DNA of 64,000 bases, taken from positions 62,001-126,000 of the forward strand of contig JAFBJY010000348.1 of the NCBI GenBank assembly GCA_016801885.1, written 5' to 3'. The position numbers were made by a program, and so were the translations under genes. Source of the DNA: Toxotes chatareus. Taxonomy: Eukaryota; Chordata; Actinopteri; Toxotidae. Below, one piece after another: positions 46,461 to 61,600 of the stretch (positions are counted from its first letter, which is position 1; the number at the start of each line of letters is the position of its first letter). The notes beneath the pieces are model-generated. The model did not search any database. It saw nothing but the letters and a program-made list of their open reading frames with translations, and was not told the DNA's origin.

Positions 46461-49400
46461 TGCATCATTAGAAGAAGCATTTTGCAGACTTTTTCCGTGT
46501 GTTTCTTTCATCTGCAGTACCTGGCACTTTCAGGGCAAACGTTGTGAAAAACAGTCTCATATTGGCAGGAACGGTCAAATTTTACCGTTTGAGCTGAAAT
46601 GACAGGTTTGCATCAAATGTGCTGCTGGCGTCAAAATAAGACTTTTTCCAGCATGGAAACACTATTTTACATTAGAAGAAGCATTTTGCAGAGTTTTCAA
46701 GTATGTTTCTGTGATTTGTACAGTGTGGCATTTTCAGGGCAAACGTTGTGAAAAACAGTCTCATATGGCAGAAGAACGGTCAAATTTTACCGTTTGAGCT
46801 GAAATGACAGGTTTGCATCAAATGTGCTGCTGGCGTCAAAATAAGACTTTTTCCAGCATGGAAACACTATTTTACATTAGAAGAAGCATTTTGCAGAGTT
46901 TTCAGATGTTTCTGTCAAGTATGGTTTCTGTGATTGTCTACAGTCTGTGTGGCAGGAACGGCAAATTTTACCGTTTGAGCTGAAATGACAGGTTTGCATC
47001 AAATGCTGGAAGGCATTTTGCATGGACTTTTACATTAGAAGAAGCATTTCGCAGATCAGATCTGCAGTACCTGGCACTTTCAGGGCAAACGCTGAAAAAC
47101 AGTCTGAAAATGGCAGTTTCAGTCAAATTTTAGTCAGTTAGTGCTGAAATGAACGGTGTGTCTAAAATATGTTGCTGGCGTGAAATAAGACTGTTTCCAG
47201 CATGGAAACACTATTTTACATTAGAAGAAGCATTTTGCAGAGTTTTCCGTGTGTTTCTCTCATCTGCAGTACCTGGCACTTTCAGGGCAAACGTTGTGAA
47301 AAACAGTCTCGTATTGGCAGGAACGGTCAAATTTTACCGTTTGAGCTGAAATGACAGGTTTGCATCAAATGTGCTGCCGGCGTCAAAATAAGACTTTTTC
47401 CAGCATGGAAACACTATTTTACATTAGAAGAAGCATTTTGCAGAGTTTTCAAGTATGTTCTCTGTGATTTCTACTGTGTGGCATTTTCAGGGCACACGCT
47501 GTGTCCCAGAAGCACGGAATGGCTGGAAGTGCTTAAAGCGGCAAGTTTCTGTCAGTTAGTCTCTGAAATGAACGGTGTGTCTAAAATATGTTGCTGGCGT
47601 CAAAATAAGACTGTTTCCAGCATGGAAACACTATTTTACATTAGAAGAAGCATTTCGCAGAGTTTTCAAGTATGTTTCTTTCATCTGCAGTACCTGGCAC
47701 TTTCAGGGCAAACGTTGTGAAAAACAGTCTCATATGGCCAGGAACGGTCAAATTTTACCGTTTGAGCTGAAATGACAGGTTTGCATCATTAGAAGAAGCA
47801 TTTTGCAGAGTTTTCCCGTGTGTTTCTGTCATCTGCAGTACCTGGCACTTTCAGGGCAAACGTTGTGAAAAACAGTCTCGTATTGGCAGGAACGGTCAAA
47901 TTTTACCGTTTGAGCTGAAATGACAGGTTTGCATCAAATGTGCTGCCGGCGTAGAAATAAGACTTTTTCCAGCATGGAAACACTATTTTACATTAGAAGA
48001 AGCATTTTGCAGAGTTTTCCGTGTGTTTCTCTCATCTGCAGTACCTGGCACTTTCAGGGCAAACGTTGTGAAAAACAGTCTCGTATTGGCAGGAACGGTC
48101 AAATTTTACCGTTTGAGCTGAAATGACAGGTTTGCATCAAATGTGCTGCCGGCGTAGAAATAAGACTTTTTCCAGCATGGAAACACTATTTTACATTAGA
48201 AGAAGCATTTTGCAGAGTTTTCCCGTGTGTTTCTGTCATCTGCAGTACCTGGCACTTTCAGGGCAAACGTTGTGAAAAACAGTCTCCTATTGGCAGGAAC
48301 GGTCAAATTTTACCGTTTGAGCTGAAATGACAGGTTTGCATCATTAGAAGAAGCATTTTTTGCAGAAGTTTTCCCGTGTGTTTCTGTCATCTGCAGTACC
48401 TGGCACTTTCAGGGCAAACGTTGTGAAAAACAGTCTCGTATTGGCAGGAACGGTCAAATTTTAAATTTTACGTTTGAGCTGAAATGACAGGTTTGCATCA
48501 AATGTGCTGCCGGCGTAGAAATAAGACTTTTTCCAGCATGGAAACACTATTTTACATTAGAAGAAGCATTTTGCAGAGTTTTCCCGTGTGTTTCTCTCAT
48601 CTGCAGTACCTGGCACTTTCAGGGCAAACGTTGTGAAAAACAGTCTCGTATTGGCAGGAACGGTCAAATTTTACCGTTTGAGCTGAAATGACAGGTTTGC
48701 ATCAAATGTGCTGCCGGCGTCAAAATAAGACTTTTTCCAGCATGGAAACACTATTTTACATTAGAAGAAGCATTTTGCAGAGTTTTCAAGTATGTCTCTG
48801 TGATTTCTACTGTGTGGCATTTCAGGGGCACACGCTGTGTCCCAGAAGCACGGAATGGCTGGAAGTGCTTAAAACGGCAAGTTTCTGTCAGTTAGTTCTG
48901 AAATGAACGGTGTGTCTAAAATATGTTGCTGGCGTCAAAATAAGACTGTTTCCAGCATGGAAACACTATTTTACATTAGAAGAAGCATTTTGCAGAGTTT
49001 TCAAGTATGTTTCTTTCATCTGCAGTACCTGGCACTTTCAGGGCAAACGTTGTGAAAAACAGTCTCATATGGCCAGGAACGGTCAAATTTTACCGTTTGA
49101 GCTGAAATGACAGGTTTGCATCATTAGAAGAAGCATTTTGCAGAGTTTTCCCGTGTGTTTCTGTCATCTGCAGTACCTGGCACTTTCAGGGCAAACGTTG
49201 TGAAAAACAGTCTCGTATTGGCAGGAACGGTCAAATTTTACCGTTTGAGCTGAAATGACAGGTTTGCATCAAATGTGCTGCCGGCGTCAAAATAAGACTT
49301 TTTCCAGCATGGAAACACTATTTTACATTAGAAGAAGCATTTTGCAGAGTTTTCAAGTGTGTTTCTCTCATCTGATTTCTACTGTGTATTGGCACTTTCA

Positions 49401-52400
49401 GGGCAAACGTTGTGAAAAACAGTCTCGGAATGGTATTGGCAGGAACGGTCAAAGTTTCTGTCAGTTTGAGCTGAAATGACAGGCGGTGTGTCATCAAATA
49501 TGTTGCTGGCGTCAAAATAAGACTGTTTCCAGCATGGAAACACTATTTTACATTAGAAGAAGCATTTTGCAGAGTTTTCCGAATTTTGTGTTTCTCTCAT
49601 CTGCAGTACCTGGCACTTTCAGGGCAAACGTTGTGAAAAACAGTCTCGTATTGGCAGGAACGGTCAAATTTTACCGTTTGAGCTGAAATGACAGGTTTGC
49701 ATCATTAGAAGAAGCATTTTGCAGAGTTTTCCCGTGTGTTTCTGTCATCTGCAGTACCTGGCACTTTCAGGGCAAACGTTGTGAAAAACAGTCTCGTATT
49801 GGCAGGAACGGTCAAATTTTACCGTTTGAGCTGAAATGACAGGTTTGCATCAAATGTGCTGCCGGCGTAGAAATAAGACTTTTTCCAGCATGGAAACACT
49901 ATTTTACATTAGAAGAAGCATTTTGCAGAGTTTTCCGTGTGTTTCTCTCATCTGCAGTACCTGGCACTTTCAGGGGCAAACGTTGTGAAAAACAGTCTCG
50001 TATTGTGAAAAACAGTCTCGTATTGGCAGGAACGGTCAAATTTTACCGTTTGAGCTGAAATGACAGGTTTGCATCATTAGAAGAAGCATTTTGCAGAGTT
50101 TTCCCGTGTGTTTCTCTCATCTGCAGTACCTGGCACTTTCAGGGCAAACGTTGTGAAAAACAGTCTCGTATTGGCAGGAACGGTCAAATTTTACCGTTTG
50201 AGCTGAAATGACAGGTTTGCATCAAATGTGCTGCCGGCGAGAAATAAGACTTTTTCCAGCATGGAAACACTATTTTACATTAGAAGAAGCATTTTGCAGA
50301 GTTTTCCCGTGTGTTTCTCTCATCTGCAGGTACCTGGCACTTTCAGGGCAAACGTTGTGAAAAAAAACAGTCTCGTATTGGCAGGAACGGTCAAATTTTA
50401 CCGTTTGAGCTGAAATGACAGGTTTGCATCAAATGTGCTGCCGGCGTCAAAATAAGACTTTTCCAGCATGGAAACACTATTTTACATTAGAAGAAGCATT
50501 TTGCAGAGTTTTCAAGTATGTGTTTCTGTCATCTGGCATTACCTGGCACTTTCAAAAGCACGGAATGGCTGGAAGTGCTTAAAACGGCAAGTTTCTGTCA
50601 GTTAGTTGATCTGAAATGAACAGGGTGTGTCTGAAAAATATGTTGCTGGCGTCAAAATAAGACTGTTTCCAGCATGGAAACACTATTTTACATTAGAAGA
50701 AGCATTTTGCAGAGTTTTCCGTGTGTTTCTGTCATCTGCAGTACCTGGCACTTTCAGGGCAAACGTTGTGAAAAACAGTCTCATATTGGCAGGAACGGTC
50801 AAATTTTACCGTTTGAGCTGAAATGACAGGTTTGCATCATTAGAAGAAGCATTTTGCAGAGTTTTTCCGTGTGTTTCTGTCATCTGCAGTACCTGGCACT
50901 TTCAGGGCAAACGTTGTGAAAAACAGTCTCGTATTGGCAGGAACGGTCAAATTTTACCGTTTGAGCTGAAATGACAGGTTTGCATCAAAGAAATAAGACT
51001 TTTTCCAGCATGGAAACACTATTTTACATTAGAAGAAGCATTTTGCAGAGTTTTCCGTGTGTTTCTCTCATCTGCAGTACCTGGCACTTTCAGGGCAAAC
51101 GTTGTGAAAAACAGTCTCGTATTGGCAGGAGCGGTCAAATTTTACCGTTTGAGCTGAAATGACAGGTTTGCATCAAATGTGCTGCCGGCGTAGAAATAAG
51201 ACTTTTTCCAGCATGAAACACTATTTTACATTAGAAGAAGCATTTTGCAGAGTTTTCCCGTGTGTTTCTCTCATCTGCAGTACCTGGCACTTTCAGGGCA
51301 AACGTTGTGAAAAACAGTCTCGTATTGGCAGGAACGGTCAAATTTTACCGTTTGAGCTGAAATGACAGGTTTGCATCATTAGAAGAAGCATTTTGCAGAG
51401 TTTTCCCGTGTGTTTCTGTCATCTGCAGTACCTGGCACTTTCAGGGCAAACGTTGTGAAAAACAGTCTCGTATTGGCAGGAACGGTCAAATTTTACCGTT
51501 TGAGCTGAAATGACAGGTTTGCATCAAATGTGCTGCCCGCGCAAAAAAATAAGACTTTTTCCAGCATGGAAACACTATTTTACATTAGAAGAAGCATTTT
51601 GCAGAGTTTTCAAGTATGTCTCTGTGATTTCTACTGTGTGGCATTTTCGGGGCACACGCTGTGTCCCAGAAGCACGGAATGGCTGGAAGTGCTTAAAACG
51701 GCAAGTTTCTGTCAGTTAGTTCTGAAATGAACGGTGTGTCTAAAATATGTTGCTGGCGTCAAAATAAGACTGTTTCCAGCATGGAAACACTATTTTACAT
51801 TAGAAGAAGCATTTCGCAGAGTTTTCAAGTATGTTTCTTTCATCTGCAGTACCTGGCACTTTCAGGGCAAACGTTGTGAAAAACAGTCTCATATGGCCAG
51901 GAACGGTCAAATTTTACCGTTTGAGCTGAAATGACAGGTTTGCATCATTAGAAGAAGCATTTTGCAGAGTTTTCCCGTGTGTTTCTGTCATCTGCAGTAC
52001 CTGGCACTTTCAGGGCAAACGTTGTGAAAAACAGTCTCGTATTGGCAGGAACGGTCAAATTTTACCGTTTGAGCTGAAATGACAGGTTTGCATCAAATGT
52101 GCTGCCGGCGTAGAAATAAGACTTTTTCCAGCATGGAAACACTATTTTACATTAGAAGAAGCATTTTGCAGAGTTTTCCGTGTGTTTCTCTCATCTGCAG
52201 TACCTGGCACTTTCAGGGCAAACGTTGTGAAAAACAGTCTCACCGTATCAGGTTTGCATCAAATGTGGCAGGAAGCGGTCAAATTTTACCGTTTGAGCTG
52301 AAATGACAGGTTTGCATCATTAGAAGAAGCATTTTGCATTAGAAGCATTTGCAGAGTTTTCCCGTGTGTTTCTGTCATCTGCAGTACCTGGCACTTTCAG

Positions 52401-55400
52401 GGCAAACGTCGTGAAAAACAGTCTCGTATTGGCAGGAACGGTCAAATTTTACCGTTTGAGCTGAAATGACAGGTTTGCATCAAATGTGCTGCCGGCGTAG
52501 AAATAAGACTTTTTCCAGCATGGAAACACTATTTTACATTAGAAGAAGCATTTTGCAGAGTTTTCCCGTGTGTTTCTCTCATCTGCAGTACCTGGCACTT
52601 TCAGGGCAAACGTTGTGAAAAACAGTCTCGTATTGGCAGGAACGGTCAAATTTTACCGTTTGAGCTGAAATGACAGGTTTGCATCAAATGTGCTGCCGGC
52701 GTCAAAATAAGACTTTTTCCAGCATGGAAACACTATTTTACATTAGAAGAAGCATTTTGCAGAGTTTTCAAGTATGTCTCTGTGATTTCTACTGTGTGGT
52801 ATTTTCGGGGCACACGCTGTGTCCCAGAAGCACGGAATGGCTGGAAGTGCTTAAAACGGCAAGTTTCTGTCAGTTAGTTCTGAAATGAACGGTGTGTCTA
52901 AAATATGTTGCTGGCGTCAAAATAAGACTGTTTCCAGCATGGAAACACTATTTTACATTAGAAGAAGCATTTCGCAGAGTTTTCAAGTATGTTTCTTTCA
53001 TCTGCAGTACCTGGCACTTTCAGGGCAAACGTTGTGAAAAACAGTCTCATATGGCCAGGAACGGTCAAATTTTACCGTTTGAGCTGAAATGACAGGTTTG
53101 CATCATTAGAAGAAGCATTTTGCAGAGCTGAAATGTCTCGTATTGGCAGGAACGGTCAAATTTTACCGTTTGAGCTGAAATGACAGGTTTGCATCATTAC
53201 TTTTTCCAGCATGGAAACACTATTTTACATTAGAAGAAGCATTTTGCAGAGTTTTCCGTGTGTTTCTGTCATCTGCAGTACCTGGCACTTTCAGGGCAAA
53301 CGTTGTGAAAAACAGTCTCGTATTGGCAGGAACGGTCAAATTTTACCGTTTGAGCTGAAATGAAGGTTTGCATCAAACAGAAATAAGACTTTTTGCATCA
53401 TTAGAAGAAGCATTTTGCAGAGTTTTCCCGTGTGTTTCTCTCATCTGCAGTACCTGGCACTTTCAGGGCAAACGTTGTGAAAAACAGTCTCGTATTGGCA
53501 GGAACGGTCAAATTTTACCGTTTGAGCTGAAATGACAGGTTTGCATCAAATGTGCTGCCGGCGTAGAAATAAGACTTTTTCCAGCATGGAAACACTATTT
53601 TACATTAGAAGAAGCATTTTGCAGAGTTTTCCCGTGTGTTTCTCTCATCTGCAGTACCTGGCACTTTCAGGGCAAACGTTGTGAAAAACAGTCTCGTATT
53701 GGCAGGAACGGTCAAATTTTACCGTTTGAGCTGAAATGACAGGTTTGCATCAAATGTGCTGCCGGCGTCAAAATAAGACTTTTTCCAGCATGGAAACACT
53801 ATTTTACATTAGAAGAAGCATTTTGCAGAGTTTTCAAGTATGTCTCTGTGATTTCTACTGTGTGGCATTTTTGGGGCACACGCTGTGTCCCAGAAGCACG
53901 GAATGGCTGGAAGTGCTTAAAGCGGCAAGTTTCTGTCAGTTAGTTCTGAAATGAACGGTGTGTCTAAAATATGTTGCTGGCGTCAAAATAAGACTGTTTC
54001 CAGCATGGAAACACTATTTTACATTAGAAGAAGCATTTCGCAGAGTTTTCAAGTATGTTTCTTTCATCTGCAGTACCTGGCACTTTCAGGGCACTTTCAG
54101 GGCAAACGTTGTGAAAAACAGTCTCATATGGCCAGGAACGGTCAAATTTTACCGTTTGAGCTGAAATGACAGGTTTGCATCATTAGAAGAAGCATTTTGC
54201 AGAGTTTTCCCGTGTGTTTCTGTCATCTGCAGTACCTGGCACTTTCAGGGCAAACGTTGTGAAAAACAGTCTCGTATTGGCAGGAACGGTCAAATTTTAC
54301 CGTTTGAGCTGAAATGACAGGTTTGCATCAAATGTGCTGCGGCGTAGAAATAAGACTTTTTCCAGCATGGAAACACTATTTTACATTAGAAGAAGCATTT
54401 TGCAGAGTTTTCCCGTGTGTTTCTCATCTGCAGTACCTCTGCAACGTGAAAAACCTGGCACTTTCAGGGCAAACGTTGTCATTAGAAAAACAGTCTCGTA
54501 TTGGCAGGAGTCTCGTATTGGCAGGACGGTCAAATTTTACCGTTTGAGCTGAAATGACAGGTTTGCATCAAATGTGCTGCCGGCGTAGAAATAAGACTTT
54601 TTCCAGCATGGAAACACTATTTTACATTAGAAGAAGCATTTTGCAGAGTTTTTCCGTGTGTTTCTCTCATCTGCAGTACCTGGCACTTTCAGGGCAAACG
54701 TTGTGAAAAACAGTCTCATATTGGCAGGAACGGTCAAATTTTACCGTTTGAGCTGAAATGACAGGTTTGCATCATTAGAAGAAGCATTTTGCAGATGGAA
54801 ACACTATTTTACATTTTTCCGTGTGTTTCTGTCATCTGCAGTACCTGGCACTTTCAGGGCAAACGTTGTGAAAAAACAGTCTCGTATTGGCAGGAACGGT
54901 CAAATTTTACCGTTTGAGCTGAAATGACAGGTTTGCATCAAATGTGCTGCCGGCGTAGAAATAAGACTTTTTCCAGCATGGAAACACTATTTTACATTAG
55001 AAGAAGCATTTTGCAGAGTTTTCCCGTGTGTTTCTCTCATCTGCAGTACCTGGCACTTTCAGGGCAAACGTTGTGAAAAACAGTCTCGTATTGGCAGGAA
55101 CGGTCAAATTTTACCGTTTGAGCTGAAATGACAGGTTTGCATCAAATGTGCTGCCGGCGTCAAAATAAGACTTTTTCCAGCATGGAAACACTATTTTACA
55201 TTAGAAGAAGCATTTTGCAGAGTTTTCAAGTATGTCTCTGTGATTTCTACTGTGTGGCATTTTCGGGGCACACGCTGTGTCCCAGAAGCACGGAATGGCT
55301 GGAAGTGCTTAAAACGGCAAGTTTCTGTCAGTTAGTTCTGAAATGAACGGTGTGTCTAAAATATGTTGCTGGCGTCAAAATAAGACTGTTTCCAGCATGG

Positions 55401-58400
55401 AAACACTATTTTACATTAGAAGAAGCATTTCGCAGAGTTTTCAAGTATGTTTCTTTCATCTGCAGTACCTGGCACTTTCAGGGCAAACGTTGTGAAAAAC
55501 AAACGTTACCGTTTGAGCTGAAAACAGTCTCATCTATGGCCAGGAACGGTCAAATTTTACCGTTTGACGTTTGAGCTGAAATGACAGGTTTGCATCAAAT
55601 CGTAGAAATAAGACTGTTTCCAGCATGGAAACACTATTTTACATTAGAAGAAGCATTTTGCAGAGTTTTCCCGTGTGTTTCTCTCATCTGCAGTACCTGG
55701 CACTTTCAGGGCAAACGTTGTGAAAAACAGTCTCGTATTGGCAGGAACGGTCAAATTTTACCGTTTGAGCTGAAATGACAGGTTTGCATCAAATGTGCTG
55801 CTGCCGGCGTAGAAATAAGACTTTTTCCAGCATGGAAACACTATTTTACATTAGAAGAAGCATTTTGCAGAGTTTTCCCGTGTGTTTCTCTCATCTGCAG
55901 TACCTGGCACTTTCAGGGCAAACGTTGTGAAAAACAGTCTCGTATTGGCAGGAACGGTCAAATTTTACCGTTTGAGCTGAAATGACAGGTTTGCATCAAA
56001 TGAAGCATTTTGCGGCGTCAGAAATAAGACTTTTTCCAGCATGGAAACACTATTTTACATTAGAAGAAGCATTTTGCAGAGTTTTCAAGTGTGTCTCTGC
56101 GTTCATCTGCAGTACCTGGCACTTTCAGGGCAACGCTGTGTGAAAACAGTCTCGGAATGGCTGGAAGTGCTTAAACGGTCAAAGTTTCTGTCCGTTTGAG
56201 CTGAAATGACAGGTTTGCATAAAATATGTTGCTGGCGTCAGAAATAAGACTGTTTCCAGCATGGAAACACTATTTTACATTAGAAGAAGCATTTTGCAGA
56301 GTTTTCAAGTATGTTTCTTTCATCTGCAGTACCTGGCACTTTCAGGGCAAACGTTGTGAAAACAGTCTCATATGGGCAGGAACGGTCAAATTTTACCGTT
56401 TGAGCTGAAATGACAGGTTTGCATCATTAGAAGAAGCATTTTGCAGAGTTTTCCCGTGTGTTTCTGTCATCTGCAGTACCTGGCACTTTCAGGGCAAACG
56501 TTGTGAAAAACAGTCTCGTATTGGCAGGAACGGTCAAATTTTACCGTTTGAGCTGAAATGACAGGTTTGCATCAAATGTGCTGCCGGCGTAGAAATAAGA
56601 CTTTTTCCAGCATGGAAACACTATTTTACATTAGAAGAAGCATTTTGCAGAGTTTTCCGTGTGTTTCTCTCATCTGCAGTACCTGGCACTTTCAGGGCAA
56701 ACGTTGTGAAAAACAGTCTCGTATTGGCAGGAACGGTCAAATTTTACCGTTTGAGCTGAAATGACAGGTTTGCATCAAATGTGCTGCCGGCGTCAAAATA
56801 AGACTTTTTCCAGCATGGAAACACTATTTTACATTAGAAGAAGCATTTTGCAGAGTTTTCAAGTATGTCTCTGTGATTTCTACTGTGTGGCATTTTCAGG
56901 GGCACACGCTGTGTCCCAGAAAAACGGAATGGCTGGAAGTGCTTAAAGCGGCAAGTTTCTGTCAGTTAGTTCTGAAATGAACGGTGTGTCTAAAATATGT
57001 TGCTGGCGTCAAAATAAGACTGTTTCCAGCATGGAAACACTATTTTACATTAGAAGAAGCATTTCGCAGAGTTTTCAAGTATGTTTCTTTCATCTGCAGT
57101 ACCTGGCACTTTCAGGGCAAACGTTGTGAAAAACAGTCTCATATGGCCAGGAACGGTCAAATTTTACCGTTTGAGCTGAAATGACAGGTTTGCATCATTA
57201 GAAGAAGCATTTTGCAGAGTTTTCCCGTGTGTTTCTGTCATCTGCAGTACCTGGCACTTTCAGGGCAAACGTTGTGAAAAACAGTCTCGTATTGGCAGGA
57301 ACGGTCAAATTTTACCGTTTGAGCTGAAATGACAGGTTTGCATCAAATGTGCTGCCGGCGTAGAAATAAGACTTTTTCCAGCATGGAAACACTATTTTAC
57401 ATTAGAAGAAGCATTTTGCAGAGTTTTTCCGTGTGTTTCTCTCATCTGCAGTACCTGGCACTTTCAGGGCAAACGTTGTGAAAAACAGTCTCGTATTGGC
57501 AGGAACGGTCAAATTTTACCGTTTGAGCTGAAATGACAGGTTTGCATCAAATGTGCTGCCGGCGTAGAAATAAGACTTTTTCCAGCATGGAAACACTATT
57601 TTACATTAGAAGAAGCATTTTGCAGAGTTTTCCCGTGTGTTTCTGTCATCTGCAGTACCTGGCACTTTCAGGGCAAACGTTGTGAAAAACAGTCTGTATT
57701 GGCAGGAACGGTCAAATTTTACCGTTTGAGCTGAAATGACAGGTTTGCATCTAAAAATGTGCTGCCGGCGTAGAAATAAGACTTTTTCCAGCATGGAAAC
57801 ACTATTTTACATTAGAAGAAGCATTTTGCAGAGTTTTTTCCGTGTGTTTCTGTCATCTGCAGTACCTGGCACTTTCAGGGCAAACGTTGTGAAAAAAACA
57901 GTCTCGTGTGTTTCTGTCATCTATTGGCATGAACGGTCAAATTTTTTTGAGCCGTTTGAGCTGAAATGACAGGTTTGCATCATTAGAAGAAGCATTTTGC
58001 AGAGTTTTCCGTGTGTTTCTGTCATCTGCAGTACCTGGCACTTTCAGGGCAAACGTTGTGAAAAACAGTCTCGTATTGGCAGGAACGGTCAAATTTTACC
58101 GTTTGAGCTGAAATGACAGGTTTGCATCATTAGAAGAAGCATTTTGCAGAGTTTTCCCGTGTGTTTCTCTCATCTGCAGTACCTGGCACTTTCAGGGCAA
58201 ACGTTGTGAAAAACAGTCTCGTATTGGCAGGAACGGTCAAATTTTACCGTTTGAGCTGAAATGACAGGTTTGCATCAAATGTGCTGCCGGCGTAGAAATA
58301 AGACTTTTTCCAGCATGGAAACACTATTTTACATTAGAAGAAGCATTTTGCAGAGTTTTCCCGTGTTTTCTCTCATCTGCAGTACCTGGCACTTTCAGGG

Positions 58401-58690
58401 CAAACGTTGTGAAAAACAGTCTCGTATTGGCAGGAACGGTCAAATTTTACCGTTTGAGCTGAAATGACAGGTTTGCATCAAATGTGCTGTCATCGGCGTC
58501 AAAATAAGACTTTTTCCAGCATGGAAACACTATTTTACATTAGAAGAAGCATTTTGCAGAGTTTTCAAGTATGTCTCTGTGATTTCTACTGTGTGGCATT
58601 TTCGGGGCACACGCTGTGTCCCAGAAGCACGGAATGGCTGGAAGTGCTTAAAGCGGCAAGTTTCTGTCAGTTAGTTCTGAAATGAACGGT
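46461..58690 (+). repeat. Array 2 zone III: six-monomer higher-order repeats
   Basis: B monomers start at about 47343, 48688, 51510, 52670, 53736, 55128, 56761 and 58464. Spacings of 1160, 1066, 1392, 1633 and 1703 bp follow the B, C-type, S, F, S, F plan with extra or missing S/F monomers. Several scrambled patches interrupt it (near 46.9-47.1, 49.4, 53.1-53.4, 54.4-54.5, 55.5 and 56.0-56.2 kb). Confidence 0.85.
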
Positions 58691-61600
58691 GTGTCTAAAA
58701 TATGTTGCTGGCGTCAAAATAAGACTGTTTCCAGCAGGGAAACACTATTTTACATTAGAAGAAGCATTTCGCAGAGTTTTCAAGTATGTTTCTTTCATCT
58801 GCAGTACCTGGCACTTTCAGGGCAAACGTTGTGAAAAACAGTCTCATATGGCCAGGAACGGTCAAATTTTACCGTTTGAGCTGAAATGACAGGTTTGCAT
58901 CATTAGAAGAAGCATTTTGCAGAGTTTTTCCGTGTGTTTCTGTCATCTGCAGTACCTGGCACTTTCAGGGCAAACGTTGTGAAAAACAGTCTCGTATTGG
59001 CAGGAACGGTCAAATTTTACCGTTTGAGCTGAAATGACAGGTTTGCATCAAATGTGCTGCGGCGTAGAAATAAGACTTTTTCCAGCATGGAAACACTATT
59101 TTACATTAGAAGAAGCATTTTGCAGAGTTTTCCCGTGTGTTTCTCTCATCTGCAGTACCTGGCACTTTCAGGGCAAACGTTGTGAAAAACAGTCTCGTAT
59201 TGGCAGGAACGGTCAAATTTTACCGTTTGAGCTGAAATGACAGGTTTGCATCAAATGTGCTGCCGGCGTAGAAATAAGACTTTTTCCAGCATGGAAACAC
59301 TATTTTACATTAGAAGAAGCATTTTGCAGAGTTTTCCCGTGTGTTTCTGTCATCTGCAGTACCTGGCACTTTCAGGGCAAACGTTGTGAAAAACAGTCTC
59401 GGATTGGCAGGAACGGTCAAATTTTACCGTTTGAGCTGAAATGACAGGTTTGCATCAAATGTGCTGCTGGCGTAGAAATAAGACTTTTTCCAGCATGGAA
59501 ACACTATTTTACATTAGAAGAAGCATTTTGCAGAGTTTTCCGTGTGTTTCTGTCATCTGCAGTACCTGGCACTTTCAGGGCAAACGTTGTGAAAAACAGT
59601 CTCGTATTGGCAGGAACGGTCAAATTTTACCGTTTGAGCTGAAATGACAGGTTTGCATCAAATGTGCTGCCGGCGTAGAAATAAGACTTTTTCCAGCATG
59701 GAAACACTATTTTACATTAGAAGAAGCATTTTGCAGAGTTTTCCCGTATGTTTCTGTCATCTGCAGTACCTGGCACTTTCAGGGCAAACGTTGTGAAAAA
59801 CAGTCTCGTATTGGCAGGAACGGTCAAATTTTACCGTTTGAGCTGAAATGACAGGTTTGTTTGCATGCAGTTTTCCCGTGGCGTCAAAATAAGACTTTTT
59901 CCAAGAAACACATTTTTTAGAAGAAGCATTTTGCAGAGTTTTTCCGTGTGTTTCTTTCATCTGCAGTACCTGGCACTTTCAGGGCAAACGTTGTGAAAAA
60001 CAGTCTCTGTGTATTGGCAGGAGCGGTCAAATTTTACCGTTTGAGCTGAAATGACAGGTTTGCATCAAATGTGCTGCGGCGTAGAAATAAGACTTTTTCC
60101 AGCATGGAAACACTATTTTACATTAGAAGAAGCATTTTGCAGAGTTTTCCGTGTGTTTCTCTCTCATCTGCAGTACCTGGCACTTTCAGGGCAAACGTTG
60201 TGAAAAACAGTCTCGTATTGGCAGGAACGGTCAAATTTTACCGTTTGAGCTGAAATGACAGGTTTGCATCATTAGAAGAAGCATTTTGCAGACACTATTT
60301 TACATTAGAAGAAGCATTTTGCGTGTGTTTCTGTCATCTGCAGTACCTGGCACTTTCAGGGCAAACGTTGTGAAAAACAGTCTCGTATTGGCAGGAACGG
60401 TCAAATTTTACCGTTTGAGCTGAAATGACAGGTTTGCATCAAATGTGCTGCGGCGTAGAAATAAGACTTTTTCCAGCATGGAAACACTATTTTACATTAG
60501 AAGAAGCATTTTGCAGAGTTTTCCCGTGTGTTTCTCTCATCTGCAGTACCTGGCACTTTCAGGGCAAACGTTGTGAAAAACAGTCTCGTATTGGCAGGAA
60601 CGGTCAAATTTTACCGTTTGAGCTGAAATGACAGGTTTGCATCAAATGTGCTGCCGGCGTAGAAATAAGACTTTTTCCAGCATGGAAACACTATTTTACA
60701 TTAGAAGAAGCATTTTGCAGAGTTTTCCGTGTGTTTCTCTCATCTGCAGTACCTGGCACTTTCAGGGCAAACGTTGTGAAAAACAGTCTCGTATTGGCAG
60801 GAACGGTCAAATTTTACCGTTTGAGCTGAAATGACAGGTTTGCATCAAATGTGCTGCCGGCGTAGAAATAAGACTTTTTCCAGCATGGAAACACTATTTT
60901 ACATTAGAAGAAGCATTTTGCAGAGTTTTCCGTGTGTTTCTCTCATCTGCAGTACCTGGCACTTTCAGGGCAAACGTTGTGAAAAACAGTCTCGTATTGG
61001 CAGGAACGGTCAAATTTTACCGTTTGAGCTGAAATGACAGGTTTGCATCAAATGTGCTGCCGGCGTCAAAATAAGACTTTTTCCAGCATGGAAACACTAT
61101 TTTACATTAGAAGAAGCATTTTGCAGAGTTTTCAAGTATGTCTCTGTCATCTTCAGTACCTGGCACTTTCAGGGCAAACGTTGTGAAAAAACAGTCCAGA
61201 AGCAGGAATGGCTTTACCGTTTGAGCTGAAACGACAAGTTTCTGTCAGTTAGTTCTGAAATGAACGGTGTGTCTAAAATATGTTGCTGGCGTCAGAAATA
61301 AGACTGTTTCAGCATGGAAACACTATTTTACATTAGAAGAAGCATTTTGCAGAGTTTTCAAGTATGTTTCTTTCATCTGCAGTACCTGGCACTTTCAGGG
61401 CAAACGTTGTGAAAAACAGTCTCATATGGCCAGGAACGGTCAAATTTTACCGTTTGAGCTGAAATGACAGGTTTGCATCATTAGAAGAAGCATTTTGCAG
61501 AGTTTTCCGTGTGTTTCTGTCATCTGCAGTACCTGGCACTTTCAGGGCAAACGTTGTGAAAAACAGTCTCGTATTGGCAGGAACGGTCAAATTTTACCGT

